Shown here one piece after another: positions 8,466-17,054 of a stretch of DNA of 64,000 nt. Position numbers and translations under genes: made by a program. This stretch comes from Mycobacterium neglectum (lineage in GTDB: Bacteria > Actinomycetota > Actinomycetes > Mycobacteriales > Mycobacteriaceae): NCBI RefSeq assembly GCF_002591975.1, contig NZ_NVQE01000005.1:124001-188000 (forward strand). The letters run 5' to 3'. How positions within the stretch are numbered: the stretch's first letter is position 1; each line of letters opens with the position of its first letter. Under the pieces are notes generated by a model. That model was not told the DNA's origin. It ran no database searches and saw only the letters and a list, made by a program, of their open reading frames with translations.

Positions 8466-9234
8466 CCGACTCAAAGACAAGGTGTGCATCGTCACGGGAG
8501 CAGGCTCGCGGGGCCCAGGCATCGGAAACGGCCGAGCCGCCGCAATCGCCTTCGCCCGCGAAGGAGCATCGGTGGTTCTCAACGACCGCGACGCCGATGC
8601 GGCGGAGCTGACCGCGATCGCGATACGTGACGCGGGCGGGTCCGCATCGGTGTGTATCGGTGACCTGACGAATATCATCGATGCCGAGGCCCTGACCCGT
8701 CACACGGTCGAGACGTTCGGTCGAGTCGACGTGTTACACAACAACATCGGCATCGAGGGCGCGGGTTCGGTGGTCGAGATGACGGAAGACCTGTGGGACC
8801 GGGTGATGACGGTGAACGTCAAGAGCATGGCGCTGGCTTCGAAGTTCGCGATTCCGGCGATGGCCAGCAGCGGCGGCGGCGCCATCGTGAACATCTCGTC
8901 GATCTCCGCGCTGCGGCCGCGCGGACTCACACCGTACTCGGCGTCCAAGGGTGCCGTGATCGCGTTGACTAGGGCGATGGCGGTCGACCACGCCGCCGAC
9001 GGGATCCGGGTCAACTGCGTTGCTCCGGGCCCCGTCTACACCCCGCATGTCAGCGAGGGCATGACCGAGGAGCGCCGCGAACGACGGAGACAGGCTTCGC
9101 TCCTCGGTATCGAGGGAACGGCGTGGGATATCGCCTACGCCGCAGTGTATTTGGCATCCGAAGAAGCGCGGTACGTCACTGGCGTGACGATACCCGTCGA
9201 CGGCGGCGTAACGCTGACGAGCGCCGGTCGATGA
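8458..9234 (+). CDS. SDR-family oxidoreductase with extended glycine motif (a)
   Basis: 258 aa from the ATG at 8458, inside the end of tctA. Catalytic Ser147-Tyr160-Lys164 are present ('YSASK'), and the C-terminus has 'YVTGVTIPVDGG'. The cofactor loop is unusual: TGAGSRGPGIGNGRA at 13-27 inserts residues into the classical TGxxxGxG, and the NNAG motif is 'HNNIG' at 94-98. The second SDR of this operon (10222) shares both features, so the two form one subfamily. Probably NAD(P)-dependent oxidation of a pathway intermediate. ATGA overlap with the next gene. Confidence 0.88.
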   Translation: MVDRLKDKVCIVTGAGSRGPGIGNGRAAAIAFAREGASVVLNDRDADAAELTAIAIRDAGGSASVCIGDLTNIIDAEALTRHTVETFGRVDVLHNNIGIEGAGSVVEMTEDLWDRVMTVNVKSMALASKFAIPAMASSGGGAIVNISSISALRPRGLTPYSASKGAVIALTRAMAVDHAADGIRVNCVAPGPVYTPHVSEGMTEERRERRRQASLLGIEGTAWDIAYAAVYLASEEARYVTGVTIPVDGGVTLTSAGR

Positions 9235-10196
9235 CATCGCCGGATCGGTTCGTTGTCAGCGTGCTCGACGACTATCAGGGCGTAGCGGCAGACTGCGCGG
9301 ATTGGGCCAGCCTAGGTCCTGACGTCGACGTCCGGTTTCACCGCCAGCACATCGACAGCGACAACCGACTTGTCGATGCGCTCAAGGGTAGCCATGTCAT
9401 CGTCGCGATGAGGGAGCGGACACCCTTGCGCGCACACGTGCTGGATCGGCTCGACGACCTGCGCCTCGTCGTGACGACTGGCATGCGTAACGAATCAATC
9501 GACCATGTGCCCGGCTTGCCGATCTGCGGCACACGCGGGCTGGTGTCCCCCACGGTGGAACTGACCTGGGCGCTGCTGCTGGCGGCCCGCCGCCGGCTGA
9601 TTGCCGAATCGGCAGCGCTGCGTGGGGGACATTGGCAGACCGCCGTCGGAGACGGTCTGGAAGGGACCACACTCGGGGTGCTGGGTCTCGGAGGGATCGG
9701 CGCCCGAGTCGCCAAGATTGCCAAGGCGTTCGGCATGACAGTACTCGCGTGGAGCCAGCACCTCACCGCCGAGAGAGCTGAGGAGATCGGAGTGGCCAAG
9801 GCAGAATCCCTGGGGCACCTGTTTGCCAATGCGGCCATCGTGTCGATCCACCTTCGACTCAGCGATCGAACCCGCGGCCTCGTGAGCATCGCGGAGCTGG
9901 ATCAGCTCGGACCAGATGGCCTGCTGGTCAATACATCCCGCGCACAGATTGTCGATCAGGACGATCTGGTCGAGGCCCTCCGCGCAGGCCGTCTTGGCGG
10001 TGCCGCCCTCGACGTCTACGACCAGGAGCCACTGCCGAGGAACCACCCGATCCTTGCTGTCCCCCGGACGACACTCACCCCGCATCTCGGTTACGTCACG
10101 CGACAGAACTACGAACTGTTCTTCTCGGACGTGGTCGAGGACATCGTGGCGTTCCGCGCGGGCAACCCGATCCGGCTTATTGCAGACAACTCTTAA
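9231..10196 (+). CDS. D-2-hydroxyacid dehydrogenase family protein
   Basis: 321 aa from the ATG at 9231, which overlaps the SDR stop. The NAD-binding GLGGIG is at 152-157, and the catalytic set of D-2-hydroxyacid / phosphoglycerate dehydrogenases is complete: Arg237 (NTSRAQIVD), Glu266 (DVYDQEP) and His285 (TPHLG). The enzyme would interconvert a 2-hydroxy acid and a 2-oxo acid with NAD(H) in the cytosol, consistent with catabolism of an acid imported by the adjacent transporter. A second family member is in island 2 (29268). Confidence 0.9.
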   Translation: MTSPDRFVVSVLDDYQGVAADCADWASLGPDVDVRFHRQHIDSDNRLVDALKGSHVIVAMRERTPLRAHVLDRLDDLRLVVTTGMRNESIDHVPGLPICGTRGLVSPTVELTWALLLAARRRLIAESAALRGGHWQTAVGDGLEGTTLGVLGLGGIGARVAKIAKAFGMTVLAWSQHLTAERAEEIGVAKAESLGHLFANAAIVSIHLRLSDRTRGLVSIAELDQLGPDGLLVNTSRAQIVDQDDLVEALRAGRLGGAALDVYDQEPLPRNHPILAVPRTTLTPHLGYVTRQNYELFFSDVVEDIVAFRAGNPIRLIADNS

Positions 10197-10221
10197 CGCA
10201 CGACATTTCAGGAGGACATCC

Positions 10222-11028
10222 GTGGCAGGGCAGCTTGAAGGAAGAACGGTCGTCGTCGTCGGCGGCGGGCAAACGCCTGGCCAGACCGTTGGTAATGGAC
10301 GTGCGGCGGCGTTGACGTATGCCACCGCCGGCGCCAATGTCCTTGTAGGCGACCGCAACCAGGAGGCTGCCGACGAGACCGTGCAAGCGATCCTCGATGC
10401 AGGCGGAGTCGCCCGCGGCACGACGGTCGATGTCACCGATGAGAAATCGATCATCGCCTTCATCGAGTCTGCGCTGGGCGCATGGAGCCGAATTGACGTG
10501 CTGCACAACAATGTCGGGGTCAGCCTCGCCGGCGGCGATGCCGTCATCACCGACATCGACGCAGCGGCGTTCGCCAGGGTCATCGACATCAATCTGACCG
10601 GAATGGTGATGACGTGTAAACACGTGATACCGCACATGCGCGACCGGGGTGGCGGCGTGATCACCAGCATCGGCTCGCTGGCATCGTTGATCGACTATCC
10701 CTACATCGCCTACAAGACGTCGAAGGCCGGCGTTGTCGCGATGACGCAGAACATCGCCATCAGGCATGCCAGGGACGGTATCCGCGCCAACGCAATCCTG
10801 CCCGGGCTGATGGAGACACCGATGGCGATCGAGAACCGCGTCGGCCTCGGCGGTGCCACGCGCGAACAGGTGATCGCGGAGCGCAACAACCACGTTCCAT
10901 TACGGGGGCGCATGGGCACCGGTTGGGACGTCGCCCGCGCCGCACTATTCCTAGCCTCCGATGACGCACAATTCATCACCGGTGTCGCCTTGCCGGTCGA
11001 TGGCGGGCAGTCGCTGGTGGTCGGATGA
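10222..11028 (+). CDS. SDR-family oxidoreductase with extended glycine motif (b)
   Basis: 268 aa; GTG start 5 bases after GGAGGA (10211-10216). The cofactor loop GGGQTPGQTVGNGRA (14-28) is long and atypical, and 'HNNVG' replaces NNAG at 95-99, as in the SDR at 8458. Catalytic Ser152, Tyr164 and Lys168 are present, and the C-terminus is 'FITGVALPVDGGQ'. Its 3' end overlaps the glutaredoxin-DinB gene (ATGA). Two related SDRs in one operon suggest two successive dehydrogenations or two stereo-isomers. Confidence 0.88.
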   Translation: MAGQLEGRTVVVVGGGQTPGQTVGNGRAAALTYATAGANVLVGDRNQEAADETVQAILDAGGVARGTTVDVTDEKSIIAFIESALGAWSRIDVLHNNVGVSLAGGDAVITDIDAAAFARVIDINLTGMVMTCKHVIPHMRDRGGGVITSIGSLASLIDYPYIAYKTSKAGVVAMTQNIAIRHARDGIRANAILPGLMETPMAIENRVGLGGATREQVIAERNNHVPLRGRMGTGWDVARAALFLASDDAQFITGVALPVDGGQSLVVG

Positions 11029-11768
11029 GCGTCGAACTGTATTGGATGCCGGGCTGCAGCAGCTGCCTGCGGATGAAGGAGTTCGTCGAGCAGTCGGGCA
11101 TCGGCTACGTCGCAATCAATGTCGACACCGAGCCAGAGCGTGCAGCCAAGCTCACCAGTCAGGGCCTGCGGGTGCCCGCCGCCTGCGTTGGCGACAAGTG
11201 CGTGAACGGAGTGAACCTGGCGAGCGTCGCATCCTTGATCGGCGTCGATTACTCGCCGCCGGAGATGTTGTCGCCCGCTGAACTCATGGTGCGCTACCGG
11301 CGGGTGATCCAAGCTCTGTGCGATCTCATCGACCAGATCCCGCCCGAACACGCCGGTTTCACGCTTCCTGGCCGCGACCGCGACATCGTCACGCTCGCCG
11401 GTCATGCCGGCTGCGTCATGCGCTACTTCCTCGGCAAGTACGACGATGACGACTTCGATGGGTTCTTCGATGACCTGGAGCCCGGGCATCGCGATGCGCC
11501 ACGCCTGGTGGAATTCGCGCGTGAGACCTTTCACCGCACGGAGGTGTGGTGGCACGACGACGGACACGACGATCCGCTGGATCGGGTGGCCCCGCTGTAC
11601 TGGGGCTCCCGCACATTGGCCGAGGGTTTCGAGCGCGAGGTCTGGCATACCGCACAACACACGCGACAGCTCGCTTACATGCTCGAGCAGATCGGCGTCA
11701 ACCCCCGCGGAGCGCTGACGCCAGAAGATCTCGCGGGGCTGCCGCTGCCGAACCGGATATTCGACTGA
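11025..11768 (+). CDS. Glutaredoxin-like / DinB-like fusion protein
   Basis: 247 aa two-domain protein. Residues 1-75 look like a glutaredoxin/mycoredoxin: beta strand 'VELYWMPG', redox motif CSSC at 11-14, and a Val-Pro pair (50-51) fitting the cis-proline, followed by extra cysteines at 54 and 59. Residues about 85-225 resemble a DinB four-helix bundle, with His127, His208 and His212 at the positions of a metal triad. DinB proteins include mycothiol-dependent enzymes, so a thiol-linked isomerase, transferase or detoxification role is a reasonable guess. It overlaps its upstream neighbour by 4 bases and its downstream neighbour by 1. Confidence 0.75.
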   Translation: MSVELYWMPGCSSCLRMKEFVEQSGIGYVAINVDTEPERAAKLTSQGLRVPAACVGDKCVNGVNLASVASLIGVDYSPPEMLSPAELMVRYRRVIQALCDLIDQIPPEHAGFTLPGRDRDIVTLAGHAGCVMRYFLGKYDDDDFDGFFDDLEPGHRDAPRLVEFARETFHRTEVWWHDDGHDDPLDRVAPLYWGSRTLAEGFEREVWHTAQHTRQLAYMLEQIGVNPRGALTPEDLAGLPLPNRIFD

Positions 11769-12115
11769 TGCCCGCCGGAAATGGCTCTCCGGTCGAGGAT
11801 GTGGCCCGAGACGAACCGCACGACCTCCTCGACCTGGGCGGCCTCATCTTGATCCTATTTTGGGCTGAATGGTGCTCTCCGTGCCACGCGATGCGACCAG
11901 AGGTCGAACACTTCGCCGCGAACGCTGTATGCGATATCGCGGTGTGCGCAGTGGAGATCGGCCGATGCCCCCGCATCGCAGAGCATTTCGGCGTGCAGTC
12001 CGTGCCGAGCACCGTAATTCTGCGTGACGGCGTCGAGGTCCATCGCGCTTCGGGTGCAAAGCGTCGGAACCAACTTCTTCGAATAGTGAACTCCTTGTCC
12101 ACTGCAGACCAATAA
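11768..12115 (+). CDS. Thioredoxin-like protein
   Basis: 115 aa, ATG overlapping the preceding stop (TGATG). Thioredoxin fold with WCSPC at 35-39 and 'SVPSTVIL' carrying the cis-proline; the usual Gly-Pro between the cysteines is Ser-Pro. No signal peptide, so cytosolic. Being translationally coupled to the glutaredoxin-DinB fusion, it probably reduces that protein or its substrate. A pathway-specific thioredoxin in a catabolic operon is unusual. Confidence 0.85.
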   Translation: MPAGNGSPVEDVARDEPHDLLDLGGLILILFWAEWCSPCHAMRPEVEHFAANAVCDIAVCAVEIGRCPRIAEHFGVQSVPSTVILRDGVEVHRASGAKRRNQLLRIVNSLSTADQ

Positions 12116-12133
12116 CGATTCGAAAGGAGGGGC

Positions 12134-13159
12134 ATGCAGGCAGTGGTTTACGCCGGTCCGGGCCGGCTCGAACTCCAAGACCGCCCAGACCCTTCGCCTG
12201 GCAAAAACCAGGCTCTACTCGCCGTCTCCCACGTCGGGGTGTGCGGTACCGACCTACTCATCTGGGAAGGCGGGCTGACACGGGTGAGACCGCCGGTGGT
12301 GCTGGGACACGAATTCAGCGCCCGGGTGGTCAGTGCACCCGCGGACAGCGGTTTCACCAAGGGCAGGCCGGTTGTGGTCGAACCGACCTTGTCGTGCGGA
12401 TCCTGCTTCCCTTGTCAATCGGGTAACGCCCACGTCTGCGTGCGGCTGGGCCTCGTCGGCATTGATGTCGACGGCGCGGCCGCGACGCACGTTGCGGTGC
12501 CGACCCACAGATTGCACGCGGTCCCCGAGGGTTTGAGCCTGCGCGAAGCGGCGCTGGCCGAGCCGACTGCGGTCGCTTGCCACATGGCGAACCGGGCAGG
12601 CGTGACACCGGACGCAACGGTACTCGTCGTCGGCGGCGGCCCGATCGGCATTCTCGTCGGACTCGTTGCACGGGCGACGGGAGCCGCACTGGTGGTTGTC
12701 AGGGAACCCAACCCGCGCCGGCGCGCGCTGGCCGAAGCGGTCGGGCTGGCGACGTCCACGCCCGACGATGAGCCCGACCAGGAGCTGGCCGTGCGCGTCG
12801 GGGCCGACGGTTTCGACGTGGCCTTCGAGCTCACCGGCCTCGGTGTGGGACTTGAGACGGCGATCCAGGCGACCAGGGTGCGCGGCACGGTTTTGCTCGG
12901 CGGGTTGCCCCACGGTGCGGTCGGCGTCCACACCGCACCTGCGGTGATGAAGGAGCTCGAATTGCGGGGTTCGCGGGTGTATCGCGGCGGCGATTTCGCT
13001 GCGGCACTCGAACTGCTCGCGGATGGCCGGGTCTCGGCGTCACACCTGATCACCAAAGTCGTGGGACTCAGCGAAGCGATCGATGGAGCGTTCGCGGCGA
13101 TCCGCGACGATAAGTGGGAGATGAAGGTGCTCATCGACGTTGAAGGAGATGTGCTGTGA
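12134..13159 (+). CDS. Zinc-dependent alcohol dehydrogenase (MDR family)
   Basis: 341 aa; ATG after a strong AAAGGAGGG. Catalytic zinc ligands are Cys37 (GVCGTD), His59 and Glu60 (LGHE); the structural zinc site is Cys88, Cys91, Cys94 and Cys102. The Rossmann motif 'VVGGGPIG' follows near residue 175. It resembles threonine / sorbitol / 2,3-butanediol-type dehydrogenases that oxidise secondary alcohols with NAD(P). The stop overlaps the GTG of the last SDR. Part of the same catabolic operon; substrate not identifiable. Confidence 0.9.
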   Translation: MQAVVYAGPGRLELQDRPDPSPGKNQALLAVSHVGVCGTDLLIWEGGLTRVRPPVVLGHEFSARVVSAPADSGFTKGRPVVVEPTLSCGSCFPCQSGNAHVCVRLGLVGIDVDGAAATHVAVPTHRLHAVPEGLSLREAALAEPTAVACHMANRAGVTPDATVLVVGGGPIGILVGLVARATGAALVVVREPNPRRRALAEAVGLATSTPDDEPDQELAVRVGADGFDVAFELTGLGVGLETAIQATRVRGTVLLGGLPHGAVGVHTAPAVMKELELRGSRVYRGGDFAAALELLADGRVSASHLITKVVGLSEAIDGAFAAIRDDKWEMKVLIDVEGDVL

Positions 13160-13959
13160 CGGAATCGAAGCGACCGCCGCTGGGGCGAATGGACGGCCGC
13201 ATCGCCGTCGTGACCGGGGCGAGCACGGGTATCGGCGCGGCCATTGCCCGGGAATTCGTGCGCGCCGGCGCCAAGGTCCACGCCATCGCCCGCCGGCCAG
13301 AGGTCATCACCGAGAACCTCGGCGCGGAAATCGTCGCCGACGGCCGGTGCGTCCCACACAAGGTCGACGTCTCCGACGCCGCTGCCGTGCAGGCGCTCGC
13401 CAACGAGTTGAGCACAGAACCGGTGGACACCCTGGTGTGCGCCGCGGGTATCAACATCCCCCGCCGACGCGTCGCCGAATTGACCATCGACGCATGGCGC
13501 GAGTTGGTCGAGATCAATCTCAACGGCGTCTTCTATTGCCTGCACGCGTTTCTAGACCAACTGAGGGCAAACGAAGGCGACCTCGTCGTGATCTCGAGCG
13601 TGGCGGCGGCTTGGCCTGACCACAGCGGAGCGGGCTACGGCGCAACCAAGTCCGGCCTGCTCGGCTTCGCTCGCGGCGTCGGTATCGACGAGCATGCGCA
13701 GGGGGTTCGGGTATCCACGATCCTCCCAGGGATCGTGGATACTCCCATTCTGGACAAGCGCCCGATTCCGCCGCCACCCGAGTTGCGCGAATGGTGTCTG
13801 CAACCCGAGGATGTCGCGGCCACGTGCCTGCTGGCGGTGACGCTGCCGCCTCGGGCCAACCTCGCCGAGTCGACGATGGTGGCTACCCGACTGCAATCAC
13901 TGGGGAAGACGCAGCAGGCGAACCCCCAACTGCCAGAGTCACTTCAACGCGGCGGATAG
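13156..13959 (+). CDS. SDR-family oxidoreductase, last gene of island 1 operon
   Basis: 267 aa, GTG start in a GTGA overlap with the alcohol dehydrogenase gene. Classical SDR: TGASTGIG at about 20-27, 'CAAGI' for the NNAG element, and Tyr-Gly-Ala-Thr-Lys at the catalytic Tyr/Lys. The C-terminus lacks the usual 'ITG..VDGG' and ends in a Gln-rich tail, so it may be a divergent member. The coding sequence contains a perfect 13-base hairpin at 13711-13742, reported separately. Convergent with the small membrane gene downstream. Confidence 0.88.
   Translation: MTESKRPPLGRMDGRIAVVTGASTGIGAAIAREFVRAGAKVHAIARRPEVITENLGAEIVADGRCVPHKVDVSDAAAVQALANELSTEPVDTLVCAAGINIPRRRVAELTIDAWRELVEINLNGVFYCLHAFLDQLRANEGDLVVISSVAAAWPDHSGAGYGATKSGLLGFARGVGIDEHAQGVRVSTILPGIVDTPILDKRPIPPPPELREWCLQPEDVAATCLLAVTLPPRANLAESTMVATRLQSLGKTQQANPQLPESLQRGG
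13711..13742. repeat. Perfect 13-bp inverted repeat inside an SDR gene
   Basis: GTATCCACGATCC (13711-13723) and its exact reverse complement GGATCGTGGATAC (13730-13742) are separated by the 6 bases TCCCAG. The stem lies about 217 bases before the stop codon and encodes part of the conserved 'ILPGIVDTPI' region. It has no T-run on either side, so it is not a canonical terminator. Confidence 0.8.
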
Positions 13960-13968
13960 CTCACGCGA

Positions 13969-14241
13969 CTATAGGTACGTCACGCCGAGAACCACCAGCG
14001 AGAACAGCACCGGCGCTACCGGCAACCCCCATAGGAACGCCGCCCACACGTCGGACTTCCGCCGGTACGCACGCCAACCGAGCGCGCCGACGACGCCACC
14101 CAGCACAAAGGAGGTGGCCGCCACCACCAGCACCCACGAACTGACCGTCGCGGTGGATGTCGCAGCCGTGATCCCGGCCAGCCACAGGATGTGGCCGACC
14201 ACCAACCCGCCGATACCGGCGACCCAGATCGCCGCACTCAA
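13969..14241 (-). CDS. Small conserved membrane protein (Rv0463-like)
   Basis: 90 aa if translation starts at the TTG whose codon overlaps the lpdC stop (TTGA, 14241-14238); an upstream start inside lpdC is possible but less likely. Two or three membrane spans: '[20 protein letters not shown]', a Thr/Ser-rich second span, and a C-terminal span after a basic loop (RAYRRKSD). Size and position right behind lpdC match the M. tuberculosis Rv0462-Rv0463 pair. Function unknown. Confidence 0.75.
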   Translation of the reverse strand: MSAAIWVAGIGGLVVGHILWLAGITAATSTATVSSWVLVVAATSFVLGGVVGALGWRAYRRKSDVWAAFLWGLPVAPVLFSLVVLGVTYL

Positions 14242-15638
14242 AAGTTGATCATGTGGCCGGCCAGGCCGTGGAAGCACTCCTGTAGGGCTTCCGACAGCGT
14301 CGGGTGGGTGTGCACGTTGCGGGTCAACTCGTTGACGGTCAGATCCCACTTCTGCGCCAGCGTCAGCTCAGGCAGCAGTTCAGAGACGTCATGGCCGATC
14401 AGGTGCCCGCCGAGCAACTCACCGTACTTCGCGTCGGCGATCAACTTGACGAACCCACTCGGATCACCGAGCCCGTGCGCCTTCGCGTTCGCGGTCAACG
14501 GGAACTTGGCGACCTTGACGTCATACCCCTCGTCGCGCGCCTGCTCCTCGGTCAGCCCGAAGCTCGCAACCTGCGGCTGGCAGAACGTAGCGCGCGGCAA
14601 CATCCGGTAATCGCCAAGCGCCAAAGTCTCTGCACCCGCGATGGTTTCGGCCGCAACCACGCCCATCGCCTCGGCGACGTGGGCCAACATCAGTTTCCCG
14701 GTGACGTCCCCGATCGCATAGACGTGCGGCACGTTGGTGCGCATGTAGTCATCGATCTCGATGGCCTTGCGGTCGGTGAGGTTCACCCCGGTGACGTCCA
14801 GGCCGTAGCCCTCGACGTTGGGCGCAAAGCCGATGGCCTGAAGAACCTTGTCGGCCTTGAGCTCTTCGGTCTTGCCGTCCTTGTTGACGGTGACCAGGAC
14901 GGAACCGTCAGCCCCTTCGTCTTTGATGGACTCGACCTTGGTGCCGGTGAGGATCTTCACCCCGAGCTTCTTGAACTGCTTCTCGATCTCCTTGGACACC
15001 TCGGCGTCCTCGTTGGGCAGCGCCCGCGGCAGAAACTCCACGATGGTGACCTCAACCCCGAAGTTGCGCAGCACGTAACCGAACTCCATACCGATCGCCC
15101 CCGCGCCGGCGATGACGATCGAGGACGGCAACTCGCGTGTCATGATCAGCTTTTCGTAGGTGACGACGTTCTCCGACAGCGACGTGCCCGGCACCAACCG
15201 CGTACTACTGCCGGTCGCGATGATGCAGTTGTCGAAGGTGACCGACTCGGTGCCACCCTCGTTGAGATCGACCTCCAGCGTGTTGGCGTCTTTGAACTTC
15301 CCGTAACCGTGGATCTCGGTGATCTTGTTCTTCTTCATCAGAAAGTGCACACCGGCCACCCGACCGTCGGCGACCTTACGGCTGCGGTCGAAGGCCACCC
15401 CGTAATCCATGGACGGCTCACCGCTGATGCCGAATGTCTTGGCTTCCTTGGTGATGATGTGGGACAACTCGGCGTTGCGCAGCAACGACTTGGAGGGGAT
15501 ACAGCCGACATTGAGGCACACCCCGCCCCAATACTTGGGCTCGATGACTGCGGTGTTCAGTCCGAGCTGGGCGGCGCGGATAGCCGCGACGTATCCACCG
15601 GGGCCTGCTCCGAGAACGACGACGTCATAGTGGGTCAC
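14238..15638 (-). CDS. lpdC: Dihydrolipoyl dehydrogenase (E3)
   Basis: 466 aa FAD-dependent disulfide oxidoreductase, E3 of pyruvate/2-oxoacid dehydrogenase complexes; in mycobacteria it also serves the peroxynitrite reductase/peroxidase chain with DlaT and AhpD (family knowledge). Visible: FAD motif GAGPGG (10-15), redox-active Cys41 and Cys46 in [16 protein letters not shown] motif '[10 protein letters not shown]', and the C-terminal His-Glu pair in '[10 protein letters not shown]'. Length matches LpdC (464 aa). Codon use is strongly biased, as in a highly expressed gene. Confidence 0.97.
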   Translation of the reverse strand: MTHYDVVVLGAGPGGYVAAIRAAQLGLNTAVIEPKYWGGVCLNVGCIPSKSLLRNAELSHIITKEAKTFGISGEPSMDYGVAFDRSRKVADGRVAGVHFLMKKNKITEIHGYGKFKDANTLEVDLNEGGTESVTFDNCIIATGSSTRLVPGTSLSENVVTYEKLIMTRELPSSIVIAGAGAIGMEFGYVLRNFGVEVTIVEFLPRALPNEDAEVSKEIEKQFKKLGVKILTGTKVESIKDEGADGSVLVTVNKDGKTEELKADKVLQAIGFAPNVEGYGLDVTGVNLTDRKAIEIDDYMRTNVPHVYAIGDVTGKLMLAHVAEAMGVVAAETIAGAETLALGDYRMLPRATFCQPQVASFGLTEEQARDEGYDVKVAKFPLTANAKAHGLGDPSGFVKLIADAKYGELLGGHLIGHDVSELLPELTLAQKWDLTVNELTRNVHTHPTLSEALQECFHGLAGHMINF

Positions 15639-15648
15639 ACCTACAACT

Positions 15649-16125
15649 CTAGTAAGGGATCAGCCCCACGAAGCAGCGAGTGGCCCATTCGCAGAAGTAG
15701 AGACCGTGCAATACGGCGGCTCCCGCCGTCGCGGCCAGCGGTGCCGACGTGAACGCGATGGCCACAACGGACGCGATGGGCCTGTTCGGCACCATCGCGA
15801 CGAGCAGGCCGCCGACGGTGCACAGGATCAGAAAGACCAGCACCACGAACTCCGGGGCAGTCTTGTCGATCGAGTGATACCACCAGTGGTAGAGCCCCCA
15901 CCCCGCCGCGGCCGCGAGCGCCCAGACGCACGCCACGACCACGACGAAGTGCCAGCGCTTGACGTACTGGTACTCGCCCGGCAGGACCACTGACCGGGCA
16001 GGCAGGGGCAACGGTCCCGACGGGTTCTCTTCGGGGCCGTCGACCGGATCGGGTTGCGCGTCGAGTTCACCGGTATCCCAGGTCGGTGTGAACTCCTGGG
16101 TGTCGACGAGCAGGTCGCGGTCCAC
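15649..16125 (-). CDS. Membrane protein, Rv0461-like
   Basis: 158 aa. The N-terminal half (1-55) is acidic, proline-rich and cytoplasmic-looking; three hydrophobic spans follow at about 60-82, 92-112 and 115-145. Position just upstream of lpdC on the same strand and size fit M. tuberculosis Rv0461. No enzymatic motif is visible. It follows the Rv0460-like gene by 1 base, so the two are co-transcribed. Confidence 0.8.
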   Translation of the reverse strand: MDRDLLVDTQEFTPTWDTGELDAQPDPVDGPEENPSGPLPLPARSVVLPGEYQYVKRWHFVVVVACVWALAAAAGWGLYHWWYHSIDKTAPEFVVLVFLILCTVGGLLVAMVPNRPIASVVAIAFTSAPLAATAGAAVLHGLYFCEWATRCFVGLIPY

Positions 16126-16126
16126 G

Positions 16127-16405
16127 TCAGGCCCCGTTCACCGTCTGAATCGCGACCAGCGCGCCGAACCAGCCGGGGGCGATGGCGATGACGAATGCTC
16201 CGACCGCGGTCAGCCAGCGTCGCCGCGACAGCAGGATCGTCAACATCCCGATCGCTCCCGGCACACCCACGACGAGCGCAATCACCACATCGGGCCGAAT
16301 CTTCGCGCTCACCAGCAGGGTTGCCCCGATTCCGAGGAGCAGCCCGACTGCCGTTCCGATCAGCAGCGCACTGGTCAGCAACCGCGTGCTAGGCAGCGGT
16401 ATCAT
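16127..16405 (-). CDS. Small hydrophobic membrane protein, Rv0460-like
   Basis: 92 aa, three predicted spans (about 9-31, 38-58 and 66-86), with a short basic loop SRRRW. Corresponds in size and position to M. tuberculosis Rv0460. Function unknown; the pairing with the next membrane gene suggests a shared role in the envelope. Confidence 0.75.
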   Translation of the reverse strand: MIPLPSTRLLTSALLIGTAVGLLLGIGATLLVSAKIRPDVVIALVVGVPGAIGMLTILLSRRRWLTAVGAFVIAIAPGWFGALVAIQTVNGA

Positions 16406-16464
16406 CCTTCCGACGATACTGCGGCACCCACCGTTAATCGGTTAGCCGCCCGGCGTGGCATCCC

Positions 16465-16968
16465 TTAATTGTGTTGCGGGGCAGGTAGCGGGCACGCGTC
16501 AACGGCTTCCGCGACGATGTGCGTCCGTGTCGCGGGCGGTCTGACGCGCCTCGCAAAGTCGGTGCCTGTTACCGGCGCTGATGCGCTCAGCAACTGGTTC
16601 TCCTCATTGCTGAAAGCGCGGCCGCGCGACAGGAAGCGCATCCCTTCGGGCGCTTCGACACTGAAGCCACCACCCCTGCCGGGAACCACATCGATGACCA
16701 ACTGCGTGTGCTTCCACGCCTCGAACTGCGGTCCCGAGATCCACACGGGCACGCCTTCTGGTTGGACGTCCAAGCCGACATCGAGCACAGCAAGCAAAAC
16801 GTCTCGGTCCCCGACGAGGAATTCGCCGTCGGGGTAACACATCGGCGACGACCCATCGCAGCATCCGCCCGACTGGTGGAACATCAGCGCGCCGTGGCGA
16901 CCCTGCAGCCGCCGAAGCAGGTCGGCCGCCGCCTGGGTGATCAACGCACGATGCGGGGCGTCACTCAA
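16465..16968 (-). CDS. DUF779 protein, partner of aldehyde dehydrogenase (Rv0459-like)
   Basis: 167 aa. The DUF779 signature is visible: His31-Gln-Ser-Gly-Gly-Cys36-Cys37 and a further Cys44, a likely metal- or thiol-active cluster, then 'ISGPQFEAWKHTQLVIDV'. DUF779 genes commonly follow aldehyde or alcohol dehydrogenase genes in actinobacteria, and here it lies 86 bases downstream of an aldehyde dehydrogenase with a large hairpin between them. A role in aldehyde metabolism is inferred from context; the biochemical function is not established. Confidence 0.88.
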   Translation of the reverse strand: MSDAPHRALITQAAADLLRRLQGRHGALMFHQSGGCCDGSSPMCYPDGEFLVGDRDVLLAVLDVGLDVQPEGVPVWISGPQFEAWKHTQLVIDVVPGRGGGFSVEAPEGMRFLSRGRAFSNEENQLLSASAPVTGTDFARRVRPPATRTHIVAEAVDACPLPAPQHN

Positions 16969-16982
16969 GATTCCCTCTCTGC

Positions 16983-17040
16983 CGAACGTGGGTTACCGTC
17001 ACGCAATACCGGGGTTTGCCGTGCGGGTAACCCACGTTCG
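16983..17040. promoter_or_regulatory. 15-bp perfect inverted repeat between aldehyde dehydrogenase and DUF779 genes
   Basis: CGAACGTGGGTTACC (16983-16997) is the exact reverse complement of GGTAACCCACGTTCG (17026-17040), with a 28-base loop. It fills most of the gap between the two minus-strand genes. There is no T-tract on the transcribed side, so rather than an intrinsic terminator it may be an RNA-stability or attenuation hairpin, or a paired operator. The right arm also contains the palindrome GGGTAACCC. Confidence 0.7.
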
Positions 17041-17054
17041 CGCCCGTTTCAAGA

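Noticed and set aside
14304..15752. Plus-strand open frame of 482 codons over lpdC
   Set aside because: Antisense shadow of a high-GC, strongly biased gene; Arg/Asp/Gly-rich translation without domains.
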